64,000 nucleotides of DNA. Source: Rathayibacter sp. VKM Ac-2754 (GTDB lineage Bacteria > Actinomycetota > Actinomycetes > Actinomycetales > Microbacteriaceae). The stretch spans positions 21,694 to 85,693 of the forward strand of contig NZ_WUCC01000013.1 in the NCBI RefSeq assembly GCF_009807095.1. Direction: 5' to 3'. Below the pieces are notes generated by a model. It was not told where the DNA came from and searched no databases. It was given only the letters and a program-made list of their open reading frames with translations. This document shows, one piece after another, positions 17,063-29,243 of this stretch. Position numbers and translations under genes: made by a program. Position 1 is the first letter of the stretch. Each line of letters begins with the position of its first letter.

Positions 17063-18694
17063 ATGGGGAACACCATTCTTCCGAACACTGCCTCCGACCC
17101 TCTCGAGAACGCCGCGGCACCCCGCAACGCGTTCGTCGTGGTCTCCAACCGCCTCCCCGTCGACCGCGTGGTCGCCGAGGACGGGACGGCCTCGTGGAAG
17201 ACCTCGCCCGGTGGCCTGGTCACCGCGCTCGAGCCGGTGATGCACGCCAACGCCGGCGCCTGGGTCGGCTGGCCAGGAGTCGCCGACGAGGAGGTCGCGC
17301 CCTTCGAGAACGACGGGGTGCAGATCGTGCCCGTCGCCCTCAGCGCCCAGGAGCTCGAGGACTACTACGAGGGCTTCTCGAACGACACGCTCTGGCCGCT
17401 CTACCACGACGTGATCGCACCGCCCACCTACCACCGCGACTGGTGGGACGCCTACGTCCGCGTCAACCGCCGCTTCGCCGAGGCGGCCGCCGCGGTGACC
17501 GAGGACGGCGGAGTCGTCTGGGTGCAGGACTACCAGCTGCAGCTCGTGCCGAAGATGCTCCGCGAGCTCCGGCCCGACGTGACGATCGGCTTCTTCAACC
17601 ACATCCCGTTCCCGCCCTACGGCATCTTCGCGCAGCTCCCGTGGCGCAAGCAGATCGTCGAGGGGCTGCTCGGGGCCGACGTCATCGGCTTCCAGCGCCA
17701 GGGCGACGCGGGCAGCTTCCTCCGCGCGGTCCGCCGGCTGCTCGGCTACGACACCCGCAGCACCGTGGTCGAGGTCCCGGTCGAGGAGGAGGCGGTGAGC
17801 GGCACCCGCCGCGTCAACCGCTCCCGCCGAGGGGCGAGCGTGCGGCCGGTGGTCGCCAGGCACTTCCCGATCTCGATCGACGCCGCCTCCTTCGAGGAGA
17901 TGGCGCGCAGCCCCGAGATCCAGGAGCGCGCGCGGCAGATCCGCCACGACCTGGGCGACCCGCAGACGGTCATGCTCGGCGTCGACCGCCTCGACTACAC
18001 CAAGGGCATCGGCCACCGTCTGAAGGCCTTCGGCGAGCTGCTGGCCGACGGGCGGCTCAGCACCGACGACGCCGTCCTCGTGCAGGTCGCCAGCCCGAGC
18101 CGCGAGCGCGTCGAGACCTACAAGCAGCTCCGCGACGACATCGAGCTGCAGGTCGGCCGCATCAACGGCGACTACGGCACCATCGGCAATCCGGCGATCA
18201 GCTACCTGCACCACGGCTACCCGCGGGAGGAGATGGTCGCCCTCTACCTCGCCGCCGACGTCATGCTCGTGACGGCCCTGCGCGACGGCATGAACCTCGT
18301 CGCCAAGGAGTACGTCGCCTCCCGCTTCGACAACGACGGCGTGCTCGTGCTGAGCGAGTTCACCGGCGCCGCCGACGAGCTCAAGCAGGCCGTGCAGGTC
18401 AACCCGCACGACATCTCGGGTCTCAAGGACGCGATCGAGGCGGCGGCTCGGATGCCGAAGGTCGAGCGCACCCGGCGGATGCGGGCGCTGCGCCGCCGCG
18501 TCCTCGAGAACGACGTCGCGCGCTGGTCGGCCAGCTTCCTCGCCGCGCTGGCCGAGCACGCCGAGGGCCAGCAGCTCGACGTGCGTCCGGCCGCGAGGGG
18601 CCAGGAGGCGCCGCTCGGCCAGGAGGCCGAGCACGACCAGGACGCCGCGTACGGCCTCGCCGCGGTCGCCCGCGAGGCGGAGGACGCGCGATGA
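17063..18694 (+). CDS. otsA: Alpha,alpha-trehalose-phosphate synthase
   Basis: A 543-residue GT20 enzyme making trehalose-6-phosphate from UDP- (or ADP/GDP-) glucose and glucose-6-phosphate. Visible motifs are [11 protein letters not shown], the acceptor region [42 protein letters not shown] and the nucleotide-binding [16 protein letters not shown] hydrophilic tail of about 50 residues extends past the usual end. It overlaps otsB by ATGA. Trehalose is an osmo- and desiccation protectant here. Confidence 0.96.
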   Translation: MGNTILPNTASDPLENAAAPRNAFVVVSNRLPVDRVVAEDGTASWKTSPGGLVTALEPVMHANAGAWVGWPGVADEEVAPFENDGVQIVPVALSAQELEDYYEGFSNDTLWPLYHDVIAPPTYHRDWWDAYVRVNRRFAEAAAAVTEDGGVVWVQDYQLQLVPKMLRELRPDVTIGFFNHIPFPPYGIFAQLPWRKQIVEGLLGADVIGFQRQGDAGSFLRAVRRLLGYDTRSTVVEVPVEEEAVSGTRRVNRSRRGASVRPVVARHFPISIDAASFEEMARSPEIQERARQIRHDLGDPQTVMLGVDRLDYTKGIGHRLKAFGELLADGRLSTDDAVLVQVASPSRERVETYKQLRDDIELQVGRINGDYGTIGNPAISYLHHGYPREEMVALYLAADVMLVTALRDGMNLVAKEYVASRFDNDGVLVLSEFTGAADELKQAVQVNPHDISGLKDAIEAAARMPKVERTRRMRALRRRVLENDVARWSASFLAALAEHAEGQQLDVRPAARGQEAPLGQEAEHDQDAAYGLAAVAREAEDAR

Positions 18695-19506
18695 GCACCG
18701 TGATCCCCGTGCCCGGTGTGCCGCACCAGCCCGGCGTCCCGGACCGTCTCGTGGTCGCCCTGCGCGAGCTCGCCGCCACCGAGCGGCTCCTCGTCGCCCT
18801 CGACTTCGACGGCACGCTGGCGCCCGAGGTCGACGAGCCCGCGCGCGCCCGTGCCCTCCCCGAGGCGCGCGAGGCCGTGCTCCGCCTGCTCGCCCTGCCC
18901 GGAACCCGCGTCGCCCTCGTCTCGGGACGCGCGCTCGAGAGCCTCGAGGAGGTCGCGCAGCTCCCCGACGAGGCCCTCCTCGTCGGCTCGCACGGCGTCG
19001 AGATCCGTCTCGACCCCGACGAGGACGCCGTGCGCCTGGACCCCTCCGAGCAGGCCAGGGTCGACGTGCTCGAGGACGTGCTGAAGGGCATCGCCCGCGG
19101 CATCGACAACGTCTGGATCGAGGACAAGCCCGCCGGCTTCGCCCTGCACACCCGCCTCGCCACCGACAGGCACAGCCGGGTCGCCCACGTCGTCGCCCTC
19201 TCGGAGGCGCGCGCCGAGGTCGAGGGCGTCCACGTCCGCGAGGGCAAGAACGTCCTCGAGTTCTCGGTCCGCTCCACCACGAAGGGGGAGGCCGTCGAGC
19301 ACCTCCGCCGCTACACCGGCGCGACGGCCGTGCTCTACGCGGGCGACGACGTGACCGACGAGGACGCCTTCGCCGTCATGCGCACCGGCGACGTCGGCAT
19401 CAAGAGCGGCGAGGGCACGACCTCGGCCGGCTACCGCGTCCGCGGCCCCGAGCAGGTCGCGCACGCGCTGTCGCTGCTGGCGGAGTTCCGCTCGGCGACC
19501 GACTAG
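18691..19506 (+). CDS. otsB: Trehalose-6-phosphate phosphatase
   Basis: A 271-residue HAD phosphatase completing the OtsAB pathway. HAD motif I is [10 protein letters not shown] (nucleophile and acid Asp), motif II is [10 protein letters not shown], and motif IV is [12 protein letters not shown]. The cap includes SHGVEIR and [12 protein letters not shown] typical of OtsB. It is translated from an ATG overlapping the otsA stop. The next gene is convergent and 17 bp away. Confidence 0.95.
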   Translation: MSTVIPVPGVPHQPGVPDRLVVALRELAATERLLVALDFDGTLAPEVDEPARARALPEAREAVLRLLALPGTRVALVSGRALESLEEVAQLPDEALLVGSHGVEIRLDPDEDAVRLDPSEQARVDVLEDVLKGIARGIDNVWIEDKPAGFALHTRLATDRHSRVAHVVALSEARAEVEGVHVREGKNVLEFSVRSTTKGEAVEHLRRYTGATAVLYAGDDVTDEDAFAVMRTGDVGIKSGEGTTSAGYRVRGPEQVAHALSLLAEFRSATD

Positions 19507-19523
19507 CGGGCCTCGCTCCGGAC

Positions 19524-20489
19524 TCAGTCGGCCGCCGGCACCACGTCCCAGTGCTCGCGGATGAGGCCGTCGTCGACTCGGAAGACGTCCGCCGCCAGGA
19601 CGGGGTCGCCCGGCTCCGCTCCCACGCTCTGCGAGAAGGTCCAGACCAGGTCGCCGTCACCGAGGGAGACGACCGACTCCTGCGGCGGGAACGTCGCCGA
19701 CCCCGAGAAGAGCGACTTCAAGGCCTCCGTCCCGTTCGGAGCGACCGGGTTGTGCTGGAGGTAGGCGGGGTCGAACGCCGTGTCGAGGATCGAGACGTCC
19801 TGGTCGCGGAAGAGCGTGTCGTAGGCGTTCACGGCGAGCACGCGGTTGCTCTCCTCCTCCGTCTCCGATGGAGCGACCGCCGGTGCCGGAGGGTCGTAGA
19901 GGTCGCTGAACATCGTGTTGGTATTGCCGCTGGCCGGAGTGCCGGTCGCGATCGGCTGGTCGAAGGACCAGCGCTCGACGACCGTGCCGCCCTCCAGGCG
20001 GAACAGGTCGACCGCCGCCTCGCCGGTCCGCTCGTCGGCAGGATCGGACGCCACCTGGTAGTGCACGGCGACGAGCTCACCGTCGGCGGCGGTGCGCTTG
20101 ACGACCGCCTGCGCTCCCGGGACCCGGCCGCGGTCGGCGGTGAACTCTGCGAGGAGTCCGCCCGGCCCCGCCTGCCGACCTGAGCCGTGCGCGACCGCAT
20201 CGGCGGCGACGACCCGCTCGGCCGTCGCCGCAGCCTCCGAGGACCCGGGATCGGGGAACGCCTCCGTGTAGAGACTGAGCACGGCGGCCAGGTTCGCCTC
20301 CTCGGTCGCGGAGTCACTGCGGTCGACCGTCGAGCCGCCCTCGTCCCGGCCGCTCGCGGCGGACGGCGGAGTCGGGGACGGGTCCGTCGCGCCGGCCGAG
20401 GTGGCCCGGCACCCCGCGAGCAGCGGGACCGCGGCGAGGACGACGACGGTGCGGACGAGCGGAACGAGGACACCACGAGGCCTGGTCAT
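19524..20489 (-). CDS. Lipoprotein with two SnoaL-like domains
   Basis: A protein of about 321 residues with a lipoprotein signal (hydrophobic core VVVLAAVPLLAGC). After a Ser/Pro/Thr-rich linker come two NTF2/SnoaL-like units: LAAVLSLYTEAFPD...VVERWSFDQP and VLAVNAYDTLFRDQDVSILDTAFDPAYLQHNPVAPNG...IREHWDVVP. The second has the 'QHNP.. NG' pattern of predicted SnoaL-like polyketide-cyclase proteins. The biochemical role is unknown. Three closely spaced starts exist (20498, 20495, 20489); the last is used because the basic RPRG n-region begins there. Its promoter region ends at the IS30 insertion. Confidence 0.78.
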   Translation of the reverse strand: MTRPRGVLVPLVRTVVVLAAVPLLAGCRATSAGATDPSPTPPSAASGRDEGGSTVDRSDSATEEANLAAVLSLYTEAFPDPGSSEAAATAERVVAADAVAHGSGRQAGPGGLLAEFTADRGRVPGAQAVVKRTAADGELVAVHYQVASDPADERTGEAAVDLFRLEGGTVVERWSFDQPIATGTPASGNTNTMFSDLYDPPAPAVAPSETEEESNRVLAVNAYDTLFRDQDVSILDTAFDPAYLQHNPVAPNGTEALKSLFSGSATFPPQESVVSLGDGDLVWTFSQSVGAEPGDPVLAADVFRVDDGLIREHWDVVPAAD

Positions 20490-20620
20490 GACCATCACTG
20501 TGCGGCGGGTTCCTGAGCCGGAGGTGCGATCGTCGCGGGTTTCGCTGAGAACGCACGCACCGATCGAGAGCCGCCGTGCTCGCGCGGTACCGATCCGTCA
20601 CGAACGCCCCGTGTCCCGGA

Positions 20621-20648
20621 GGCGGTTTCAGTTCTCTAGTGCAACGGC
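20621..20648 (+). repeat. IS30 left terminal inverted repeat
   Basis: Starts GGCGGTTTCA and ends CTAGTGCAACGGC; 23 of 28 positions match the reverse complement of the right end. Confidence 0.9.
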
Positions 20649-20669
20649 TCGGCTGGAAGGTGTCGGGTT

Positions 20670-21896
20670 GTGGCTAGGAAGATCGCGTGGTCGGTTCGGG
20701 CGCAGGCGTATGCGGGGTTGATCGGTGGCGAGTCGGCGTTGGACGTCGGGGCGCGTCTGGGTGTCGGGCGGGTGACGGTGACGGACTGGGCGAAACTCGC
20801 GGGCATGGAGTTCCGGGCAGGCAGAGAGGGCGGTGGCCTGACCAGGTCGCTGGCGAGGGTCGAGCCGTCGGACGCAGGGCGGTCGTATCGGCGGTTGACG
20901 TTGACGGATCGCTCGTTCATCCACGCGGCGCGCTCGCTCGAGCGGCCATGGTCGATGCGCGCCATCGCGAGAGAGCTCGACGTGGCGCCGTCGACGATCT
21001 CGCGGGAGATCGCCCGGCATCAGGTCGAGCACTGGGGTGTCGCGCACTACGACGCGTCCCTCGCGCACCACCGCGCAGGGGCTGCGCGCAGCACGCCGCG
21101 GGCAGGGAAACTCGACTCGGAGCCGTTGCGGGCGGAGGTCGTGTCGATGCTGTCGGCGAAGTACTCACCCCAGCAGGTCGCGGGAGAGCTGCCCGTCCGG
21201 TTCCCCGACCGGACGGAGATGCGCGTGTCGCACGAGACGATCTACCAGGCCCTGTATGTCCAGGGGAAGGGCGCGCTCCGGCACGAGCTGAGCGTCGTGA
21301 AAGCACTCCGCTCCGGGCGCACGACCCGTGTTCCGCAGTCGAAGCTCCCGCGACGCAGCTCCCGTCCGTGGCTGGAGGGGGCGCTGCTCGCGGACCGGCC
21401 GGCGGAGGCCGAGGACCGCGCTGTTCCCGGGCACTGGGAAGGCGATCTCGTGGTCGGGCCGGGCAACTCCGGGATCATCACTCTCGTGGAACGCTCGACC
21501 AGGTTCGCGCTCCTGGGCCGTCTCCCGGGACGCCGCGACAGCGAGACCGTGACCGACGTCCTCGCCCGCATGATCGAGGACCTCCCCGCAACGTTGACCC
21601 GCACGATCACGTGGGATCAGGGGACCGAGATGGCCGGCCACGCCGCGTTCACGATCCGCACCGGCTGCCCGGTCTACTTCTGCGACCCGCACTCGCCCTG
21701 GCAGCGCGGCACGAACGAGAACACCAACGGCCTCATCCGCGACTTCTATCCCAAGGGCTTCAACTTCAACACGATCACCGACGCCGACCTCGCCGAAACC
21801 CAGCGCCTCCTCAACATCCGACCCCGCCAAACCCTCGGATTCCGCAGCCCCACCGCCAAGATGAGAGAACTCATCGCCGTTGCACTAGCCGCTTGA
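20670..21896 (+). CDS. IS30-family transposase
   Basis: A 408-residue DDE transposase. The N-terminal helix-turn-helix regions (LIGGESALDVGARLGVGRVTVTDW and RSLERPWSMRAIARELDVAPSTISREIARH) bind the ends. The catalytic triad is Asp259 (GHWEGDLV), Asp316 (TWDQGTEM) and Glu350 (NENTNGLIR), with D-x33-E spacing as in IS30. The frame is uninterrupted, so the enzyme is probably active. The GTG start is 22 bp inside the left repeat. The last codons run into the right inverted repeat, and the TGA lies within it. Confidence 0.95.
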   Translation: MARKIAWSVRAQAYAGLIGGESALDVGARLGVGRVTVTDWAKLAGMEFRAGREGGGLTRSLARVEPSDAGRSYRRLTLTDRSFIHAARSLERPWSMRAIARELDVAPSTISREIARHQVEHWGVAHYDASLAHHRAGAARSTPRAGKLDSEPLRAEVVSMLSAKYSPQQVAGELPVRFPDRTEMRVSHETIYQALYVQGKGALRHELSVVKALRSGRTTRVPQSKLPRRSSRPWLEGALLADRPAEAEDRAVPGHWEGDLVVGPGNSGIITLVERSTRFALLGRLPGRRDSETVTDVLARMIEDLPATLTRTITWDQGTEMAGHAAFTIRTGCPVYFCDPHSPWQRGTNENTNGLIRDFYPKGFNFNTITDADLAETQRLLNIRPRQTLGFRSPTAKMRELIAVALAA

Positions 21897-21904
21897 AACC
21901 GCCG
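21877..21904 (-). repeat. IS30 right terminal inverted repeat
   Basis: Reverse complement begins GGCGGTTTCAAGCGGCTAG. It encodes the last residues and stop of the transposase. Confidence 0.9.
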
Positions 21905-21973
21905 GACTGCGACGATGCGTCTGCGACCGATCGACACCGCCTCCGGAGAGCCGGAGGAGCGCGCGCGAGGCGG

Positions 21974-21979
21974 TAGCCT
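21974..21979 (+). promoter_or_regulatory. -10 element of leaderless ilvD transcript
   Basis: TAGCCT sits 6 nt before the ilvD ATG, with no ribosome site. It lies 70 bp inside the chromosomal side of the IS30 junction, so the core promoter survived the insertion. Confidence 0.5.
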
Positions 21980-21985
21980 CGTCAC

Positions 21986-23680
21986 ATGCCGGAAATCGAT
22001 TGGAAGCCTCGTTCGCGCACCGTCACGGACGGCATCGAGGCCACGACGTCGCGCGGGATGCTGCGGGCCGTCGGAATGGGCGACGACGACTGGGAGAAGC
22101 CCCAGATCGGTATCGCGTCCTCGTGGAACGAGATCACCCCCTGCAACCTCTCGCTCGAGCGCCTCGCGCGCAGCGCCAAGGAGGGCGTGCACTCGGGCGG
22201 CGGGTACCCGCTGCAGTTCGGCACCGTCTCGGTCTCGGACGGCATCTCGATGGGCCACGAGGGCATGCACTTCTCGCTCGTCTCTCGCGAGGTCATCGCC
22301 GACTCCGTCGAGACCGTGATGATGGCCGAGCGCCTCGACGGCACCGTCATGCTCGCCGGCTGCGACAAGTCGCTCCCGGGAATGCTGATGGCGGCCGCCC
22401 GGCTCGACCTCGCCGCCGTCTTCGTCTACGCCGGCTCGATCGCTCCGGGCTGGGTCAAGCTCTCGGACGGCACCGAGAAGGACATCACGATCATCGACTC
22501 CTTCGAGGCGGTCGGGGCCGTCAAGGCCGGGATCATGTCCGAGGAGGACGCCAAGCGCATCGAGTGCGCGTTCGCCCCGGGCGAGGGCTCGTGCGGAGGC
22601 ATGTACACCGCGAACACGATGGCGAGCGTCGCCGAGGCGCTCGGCATGAGCCTGCCCGGATCGGCCTCGCCGGCCGCGGCCGACCGCCGCCGCGACTACT
22701 TCGCCCGCAAGTCGGGGGAGGCCGTCGTCGAGCTGCTCCGCAACGGCACGACCGCGCGCGACATCCTCACCAAGGAGGCGTTCGAGAACGCGATCGCCGT
22801 CGCCATGGCGTTCGGAGGCTCCACCAACGTCATCCTGCACCTGCTCGCGATCGCCAACGAGGCCGAGGTCGACCTCACGATCGACGACTTCAACCGCATC
22901 GGCGACACCATCCCGCACATCGGCGACCTCAAGCCGTTCGGCAAGTACGTCATGAACGACGTCGATCGCCACGGCGGAGTCCCCGCGGTCATGAAGGCGC
23001 TTCTCGACGCGGGTCTGCTGCACGGCGACTGCCTCACGGTGACCGGGAAGACGGTCGCCGAGAACCTCGCCGAGATGGACATCGCGCCGCTCGACGGAGA
23101 GGTCATCCGCACCCTCGACAACCCGATCCACGCGACCGGCGGGCTGACGGTGCTCAAGGGCTCGCTCGCCCCCGAGGGCGCGGTCGTCAAGACGGCGGGC
23201 TTCGACGCCTCGGTCTTCGAGGGCCCCGCCCGGGTCTTCGAGCGCGAGCGCGCGGCCATGGACGCGCTCACCGAGGGGCGGATCAAGCACGGCGACGTGG
23301 TCGTGATCCGCTACGAGGGCCCGAAGGGCGGCCCCGGGATGCGCGAGATGCTCGCCATCACGGCCGCCATCAAGGGCGCGGGGCTCGGGAAGGATGTACT
23401 ACTCTTGACCGACGGACGATTCTCAGGCGGCACAACCGGCCTGTGCATCGGCCACATAGCTCCCGAATCGGTGGACGCAGGTCCCATCGCATTCGTGCGC
23501 GACGGCGACCCGATTCGGGTCGACATCGCCGCTCGCTCGATCGACCTACTCGTCGACGACTCCGAGCTCGCCGCCCGCCGAGAAGGCTGGGCGCCCCTCC
23601 CTCCGCGCTACACCCGTGGTGTCCTCGCCAAGTACGCCAAGCTCGTCCGCTCCGCGGCCGTCGGCGCCACCACCGGGTAG
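21986..23680 (+). CDS. ilvD: Dihydroxy-acid dehydratase
   Basis: A 564-residue Fe-S dehydratase converting 2,3-dihydroxy-isovalerate/-methylvalerate to the 2-keto acids. Conserved pieces are [17 protein letters not shown] (cluster cysteine), [34 protein letters not shown] and [22 protein letters not shown]. It starts the isoleucine-valine block with ilvB, ilvN and ilvC. A stretch at about 23394-23560 uses codons rare elsewhere here (GTA, CTA, CGA, TCA, ACA, ATA), unlike the rest of the gene. The IS30 element lies 81 bp upstream. Confidence 0.97.
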   Translation: MPEIDWKPRSRTVTDGIEATTSRGMLRAVGMGDDDWEKPQIGIASSWNEITPCNLSLERLARSAKEGVHSGGGYPLQFGTVSVSDGISMGHEGMHFSLVSREVIADSVETVMMAERLDGTVMLAGCDKSLPGMLMAAARLDLAAVFVYAGSIAPGWVKLSDGTEKDITIIDSFEAVGAVKAGIMSEEDAKRIECAFAPGEGSCGGMYTANTMASVAEALGMSLPGSASPAAADRRRDYFARKSGEAVVELLRNGTTARDILTKEAFENAIAVAMAFGGSTNVILHLLAIANEAEVDLTIDDFNRIGDTIPHIGDLKPFGKYVMNDVDRHGGVPAVMKALLDAGLLHGDCLTVTGKTVAENLAEMDIAPLDGEVIRTLDNPIHATGGLTVLKGSLAPEGAVVKTAGFDASVFEGPARVFERERAAMDALTEGRIKHGDVVVIRYEGPKGGPGMREMLAITAAIKGAGLGKDVLLLTDGRFSGGTTGLCIGHIAPESVDAGPIAFVRDGDPIRVDIAARSIDLLVDDSELAARREGWAPLPPRYTRGVLAKYAKLVRSAAVGATTG

Positions 23681-23809
23681 CCGTTCCCCGGCAGTGCCGT
23701 CCTCCCCGGCAGCACTGGCCGACCCGCGCATTCGCGCCTCCTCGCCGCCGCATCCCGCACCCCGCCCGATGCTCCGGCGGAACACCGTTTCGAAGGAATC
23801 GACACCCGC

Positions 23810-27230
<3,421 letters not shown>

Positions 27231-27244
27231 TCACGCACTGCATC

Positions 27245-27277
27245 GAAGAGGGAGCCCCGGACCGGGGTTCCCTCTTC
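27245..27277. terminator. Hairpin terminator between ilvC and the convergent SGNH gene
   Basis: Arms GAAGAGGGAGCCCCG and CGGGGTTCCCTCTTC pair almost completely around a very short loop. No U-run follows, as is common in GC-rich actinomycetes. It probably serves both converging genes. Confidence 0.75.
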
Positions 27278-27282
27278 TGCGT

Positions 27283-28107
27283 TCAGTAGCCGAGGTCGCG
27301 GGCGAGGCGGCGGAGGCCGCCCTTCGGGGGCACGACGACGGGGTCGGGCCAGCGCGGGGCGAGGTGGTCGCCGAGGGTCACGCGGCGGATCTTGCGGCCG
27401 ACGAGGGGGAGCAGCCAGTCGGCCGTCCAGCGGTGCTGGTCGCGGAGCCACTCGGTCGGGGTGAGCGGCTCGGGCGGCTCCCACGGGCCGGCCGAGATGG
27501 TGTGCGGGACGCCGAGGATGTCGAGGACGCGCGCCGCCAGGAACCGGTGACCGCGCTTGGAGAGGTGCATCCGGTCGGGCGACCACATCATCGGCTCGCG
27601 GAACGCCTGCATGCGCCAGTAGTCGACGAGGGTCGCGCCGCGCTCGCGGGCGATGCGGCGGACGGCCGCGTTGTAGACGCGGTTGCGGCGCACGAACATC
27701 CGCGGGGCCGGCAGGCCGGGGATGTCGAAGCCGGTGAAGAGCACGAGGGAGGCGCCGGTCGTCGCGAGCGCGTCGACCAGGCACTCGTAGTCGTCGACGA
27801 GCACCCGCATGTCGGTCTTGAGGTCGAGGATGTCGTTGCCGCCCGCGTAGAGCGTCACCAGGGTCGGCCGCAGCTCGAGGGCGCTGGGCAGCTGCTCGGC
27901 CCTGATCTGCCCGAGCCGTTTCGAGCGGATCGCGAGGTTCGCGTACTCCCAGCCCGGCTCGGCGCGGGCCAGACGGTCGGCGACGCGATCGGCCCAGCCC
28001 CGGACTCCGTTGGGCAGTCGCGCGTGCGGGTCGCCGACGCCCTCGGTGAAGGAGTCGCCGATCGCGACGAATCGGCGCGCGGTGTCCGCACTCTCGCGCT
28101 CCGTCAT
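27283..28107 (-). CDS. SGNH/GDSL hydrolase
   Basis: A 274-residue esterase/lipase-fold protein without a signal peptide. Block I is FVAIGDSFTEGVGDP (Ser nucleophile), block III is LYAGGNDILD, and block V is DRMHLSKRGHRFLA (Asp and His). This completes the SGNH set. Cytoplasmic actinobacterial members of this length have unknown natural substrates. It is divergent from the membrane-protein pair at 28215. Confidence 0.9.
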   Translation of the reverse strand: MTERESADTARRFVAIGDSFTEGVGDPHARLPNGVRGWADRVADRLARAEPGWEYANLAIRSKRLGQIRAEQLPSALELRPTLVTLYAGGNDILDLKTDMRVLVDDYECLVDALATTGASLVLFTGFDIPGLPAPRMFVRRNRVYNAAVRRIARERGATLVDYWRMQAFREPMMWSPDRMHLSKRGHRFLAARVLDILGVPHTISAGPWEPPEPLTPTEWLRDQHRWTADWLLPLVGRKIRRVTLGDHLAPRWPDPVVVPPKGGLRRLARDLGY

Positions 28108-28202
28108 CCGGGGAGTCTCGCGCGTGCGCGAGGACGGGCGGTGTCCGCCGGGTGTCGGGTCGGTGTCGGCCCGCTCCGAGGTTCCTGCGGGGCGCTCGCG
28201 GC

Positions 28203-28208
28203 TAGGGT
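28203..28208 (+). promoter_or_regulatory. -10 element of leaderless transcript
   Basis: TAGGGT, then 6 nt, then the GTG at 28215. No ribosome site is visible. Confidence 0.5.
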
Positions 28209-28214
28209 GTTGCG

Positions 28215-28745
28215 GTGATCGAGGACAGGCCGGTGGGCGACAGCGCGGACGACGGCGACGACGACGCCCTGAGCTGGGCGGGCGAGGGCACGGACCCGAC
28301 GCTGGCGGGAGCCGCTCCGCGCGCCGTGCGCTCGGCGCCGGCAGTGCGTGCCGCCCGGCCCGGCGACTCGGGGGAGGATCTCCCCGAGGAGCTCCTGGAC
28401 GACGACGAGGACGTGGACGACGCGACCTCGGAGGCCGAGGCGGCCGCCGCCTCCTCGGTGCTGCTCGTGGCGACCGGCGTGACCGCGGGGCTCTACCTCC
28501 TGTACACGATCGGCTGGATGATCACGGCGACGCGGCAGAACGGCACGATCGCCGCCTCCTTCTCGGGCGACGCGCTCGGCGGGGCGCTCTACGGTCTCGG
28601 CCTGTGGCTCGCCGTCGCCGCGCCCGCGACCTGGTTCGCGGCGGTGCTGCTCGGCACGCGCGACTCCCGGGTGCGCACGCGCGTCCTCTGGCTCGTGGCC
28701 GGCCTGGTGCTGCTCGCACCGCTGCCGTTCCTGAAGGGGGCGTGA
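28215..28745 (+). CDS. Membrane protein, hypothetical
   Basis: A 176-residue protein. The first 85 residues are acidic and disordered (DDGDDDALSWAGEGTD, then DLPEELLDDDEDVDD). Three hydrophobic helices follow (SSVLLVATGVTAGLYLLYTIGWMI, LYGLGLWLAVAAPATWFAAVLL, VLWLVAGLVLLAPLPFL). There is no family match from memory. The GTG start fits a leaderless transcript. It is coupled to the next membrane protein by near overlap. Confidence 0.78.
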   Translation: MIEDRPVGDSADDGDDDALSWAGEGTDPTLAGAAPRAVRSAPAVRAARPGDSGEDLPEELLDDDEDVDDATSEAEAAAASSVLLVATGVTAGLYLLYTIGWMITATRQNGTIAASFSGDALGGALYGLGLWLAVAAPATWFAAVLLGTRDSRVRTRVLWLVAGLVLLAPLPFLKGA

Positions 28746-28747
28746 GC

Positions 28748-29131
28748 ATGACGGACCCACTGCCGACGAAGGCCGTGCTGGGCGACGGACGGGGCGACCG
28801 GCGCGGACGCCGGCTCGCCGCCTCCGTGCTGATCGCCCTGGGGTTCGCGCTCTTCTTCGCGTGGGACGTGTGGGAGGCGATCGGCAACCTCGTCGGGCTC
28901 CGCACCTACGCGGCCACGCTCGGCACCGACCTCAACCCGACGGGCTGGACGGTGCTCGTCCTCGGCCTCGTGCTGCCGGTGCTGTGCTTCGCCGCCGCCG
29001 TCGCGCTCGGCCGCCGGCGGGGGCTGCTCGCCCGGACGGGGCTCCTCGCCGCCGCGCTCTGCCTCTCGGCGGCGCTCTCGCTCGACGTGCAGCTGATCCT
29101 CGGCTTCGAGAGCCTCGTCAGCCTCGGCTGA
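28748..29131 (+). CDS. Membrane protein, hypothetical
   Basis: A 127-residue protein with three hydrophobic helices (LAASVLIALGFALFFAWDVWEAI, WTVLVLGLVLPVLCFAAAVAL, LLAAALCLSAALSLDVQLIL). The ATG is placed 7 nt after AGGGGG. An in-frame GTG at 28742 overlapping the upstream TGA is the alternative. It probably forms a pair with the preceding gene. Function unknown. Confidence 0.75.
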   Translation: MTDPLPTKAVLGDGRGDRRGRRLAASVLIALGFALFFAWDVWEAIGNLVGLRTYAATLGTDLNPTGWTVLVLGLVLPVLCFAAAVALGRRRGLLARTGLLAAALCLSAALSLDVQLILGFESLVSLG

Positions 29132-29243
29132 GCGCGGCGTCACACGGCCGGGCCGCTCGGCGGCCCTCCGCTACCATGGCGGGGGCTCGCGGGACACCCG
29201 TGCCCGAGCCTGCTCCGTCCCCTCTCCGAAGGAAGCGCCTCCC

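Larger units (their letters stand above)
20621..21904 (+). mobile_element. IS30-family insertion sequence, complete (1284 bp)
   Basis: Terminal inverted repeats of 28 bp bound the element: left 20621-20648, right 21877-21904. They agree at GGCGGTTTCA and CTAGTGCAACGGC and differ in the 5 bp between. Direct repeats GGA (20618-20620 and 21905-21907) flank it and fit an IS30-type target duplication. One intact transposase fills it. It separates a lipoprotein gene from ilvD and probably displaced the original upstream sequence of ilvD. Confidence 0.93.

Noticed and set aside
23681..23809. Possible attenuator or leader peptide upstream of ilvB
   Set aside because: No run of Ile/Val/Leu codons and no alternative terminator/antiterminator stems were found in the gap.
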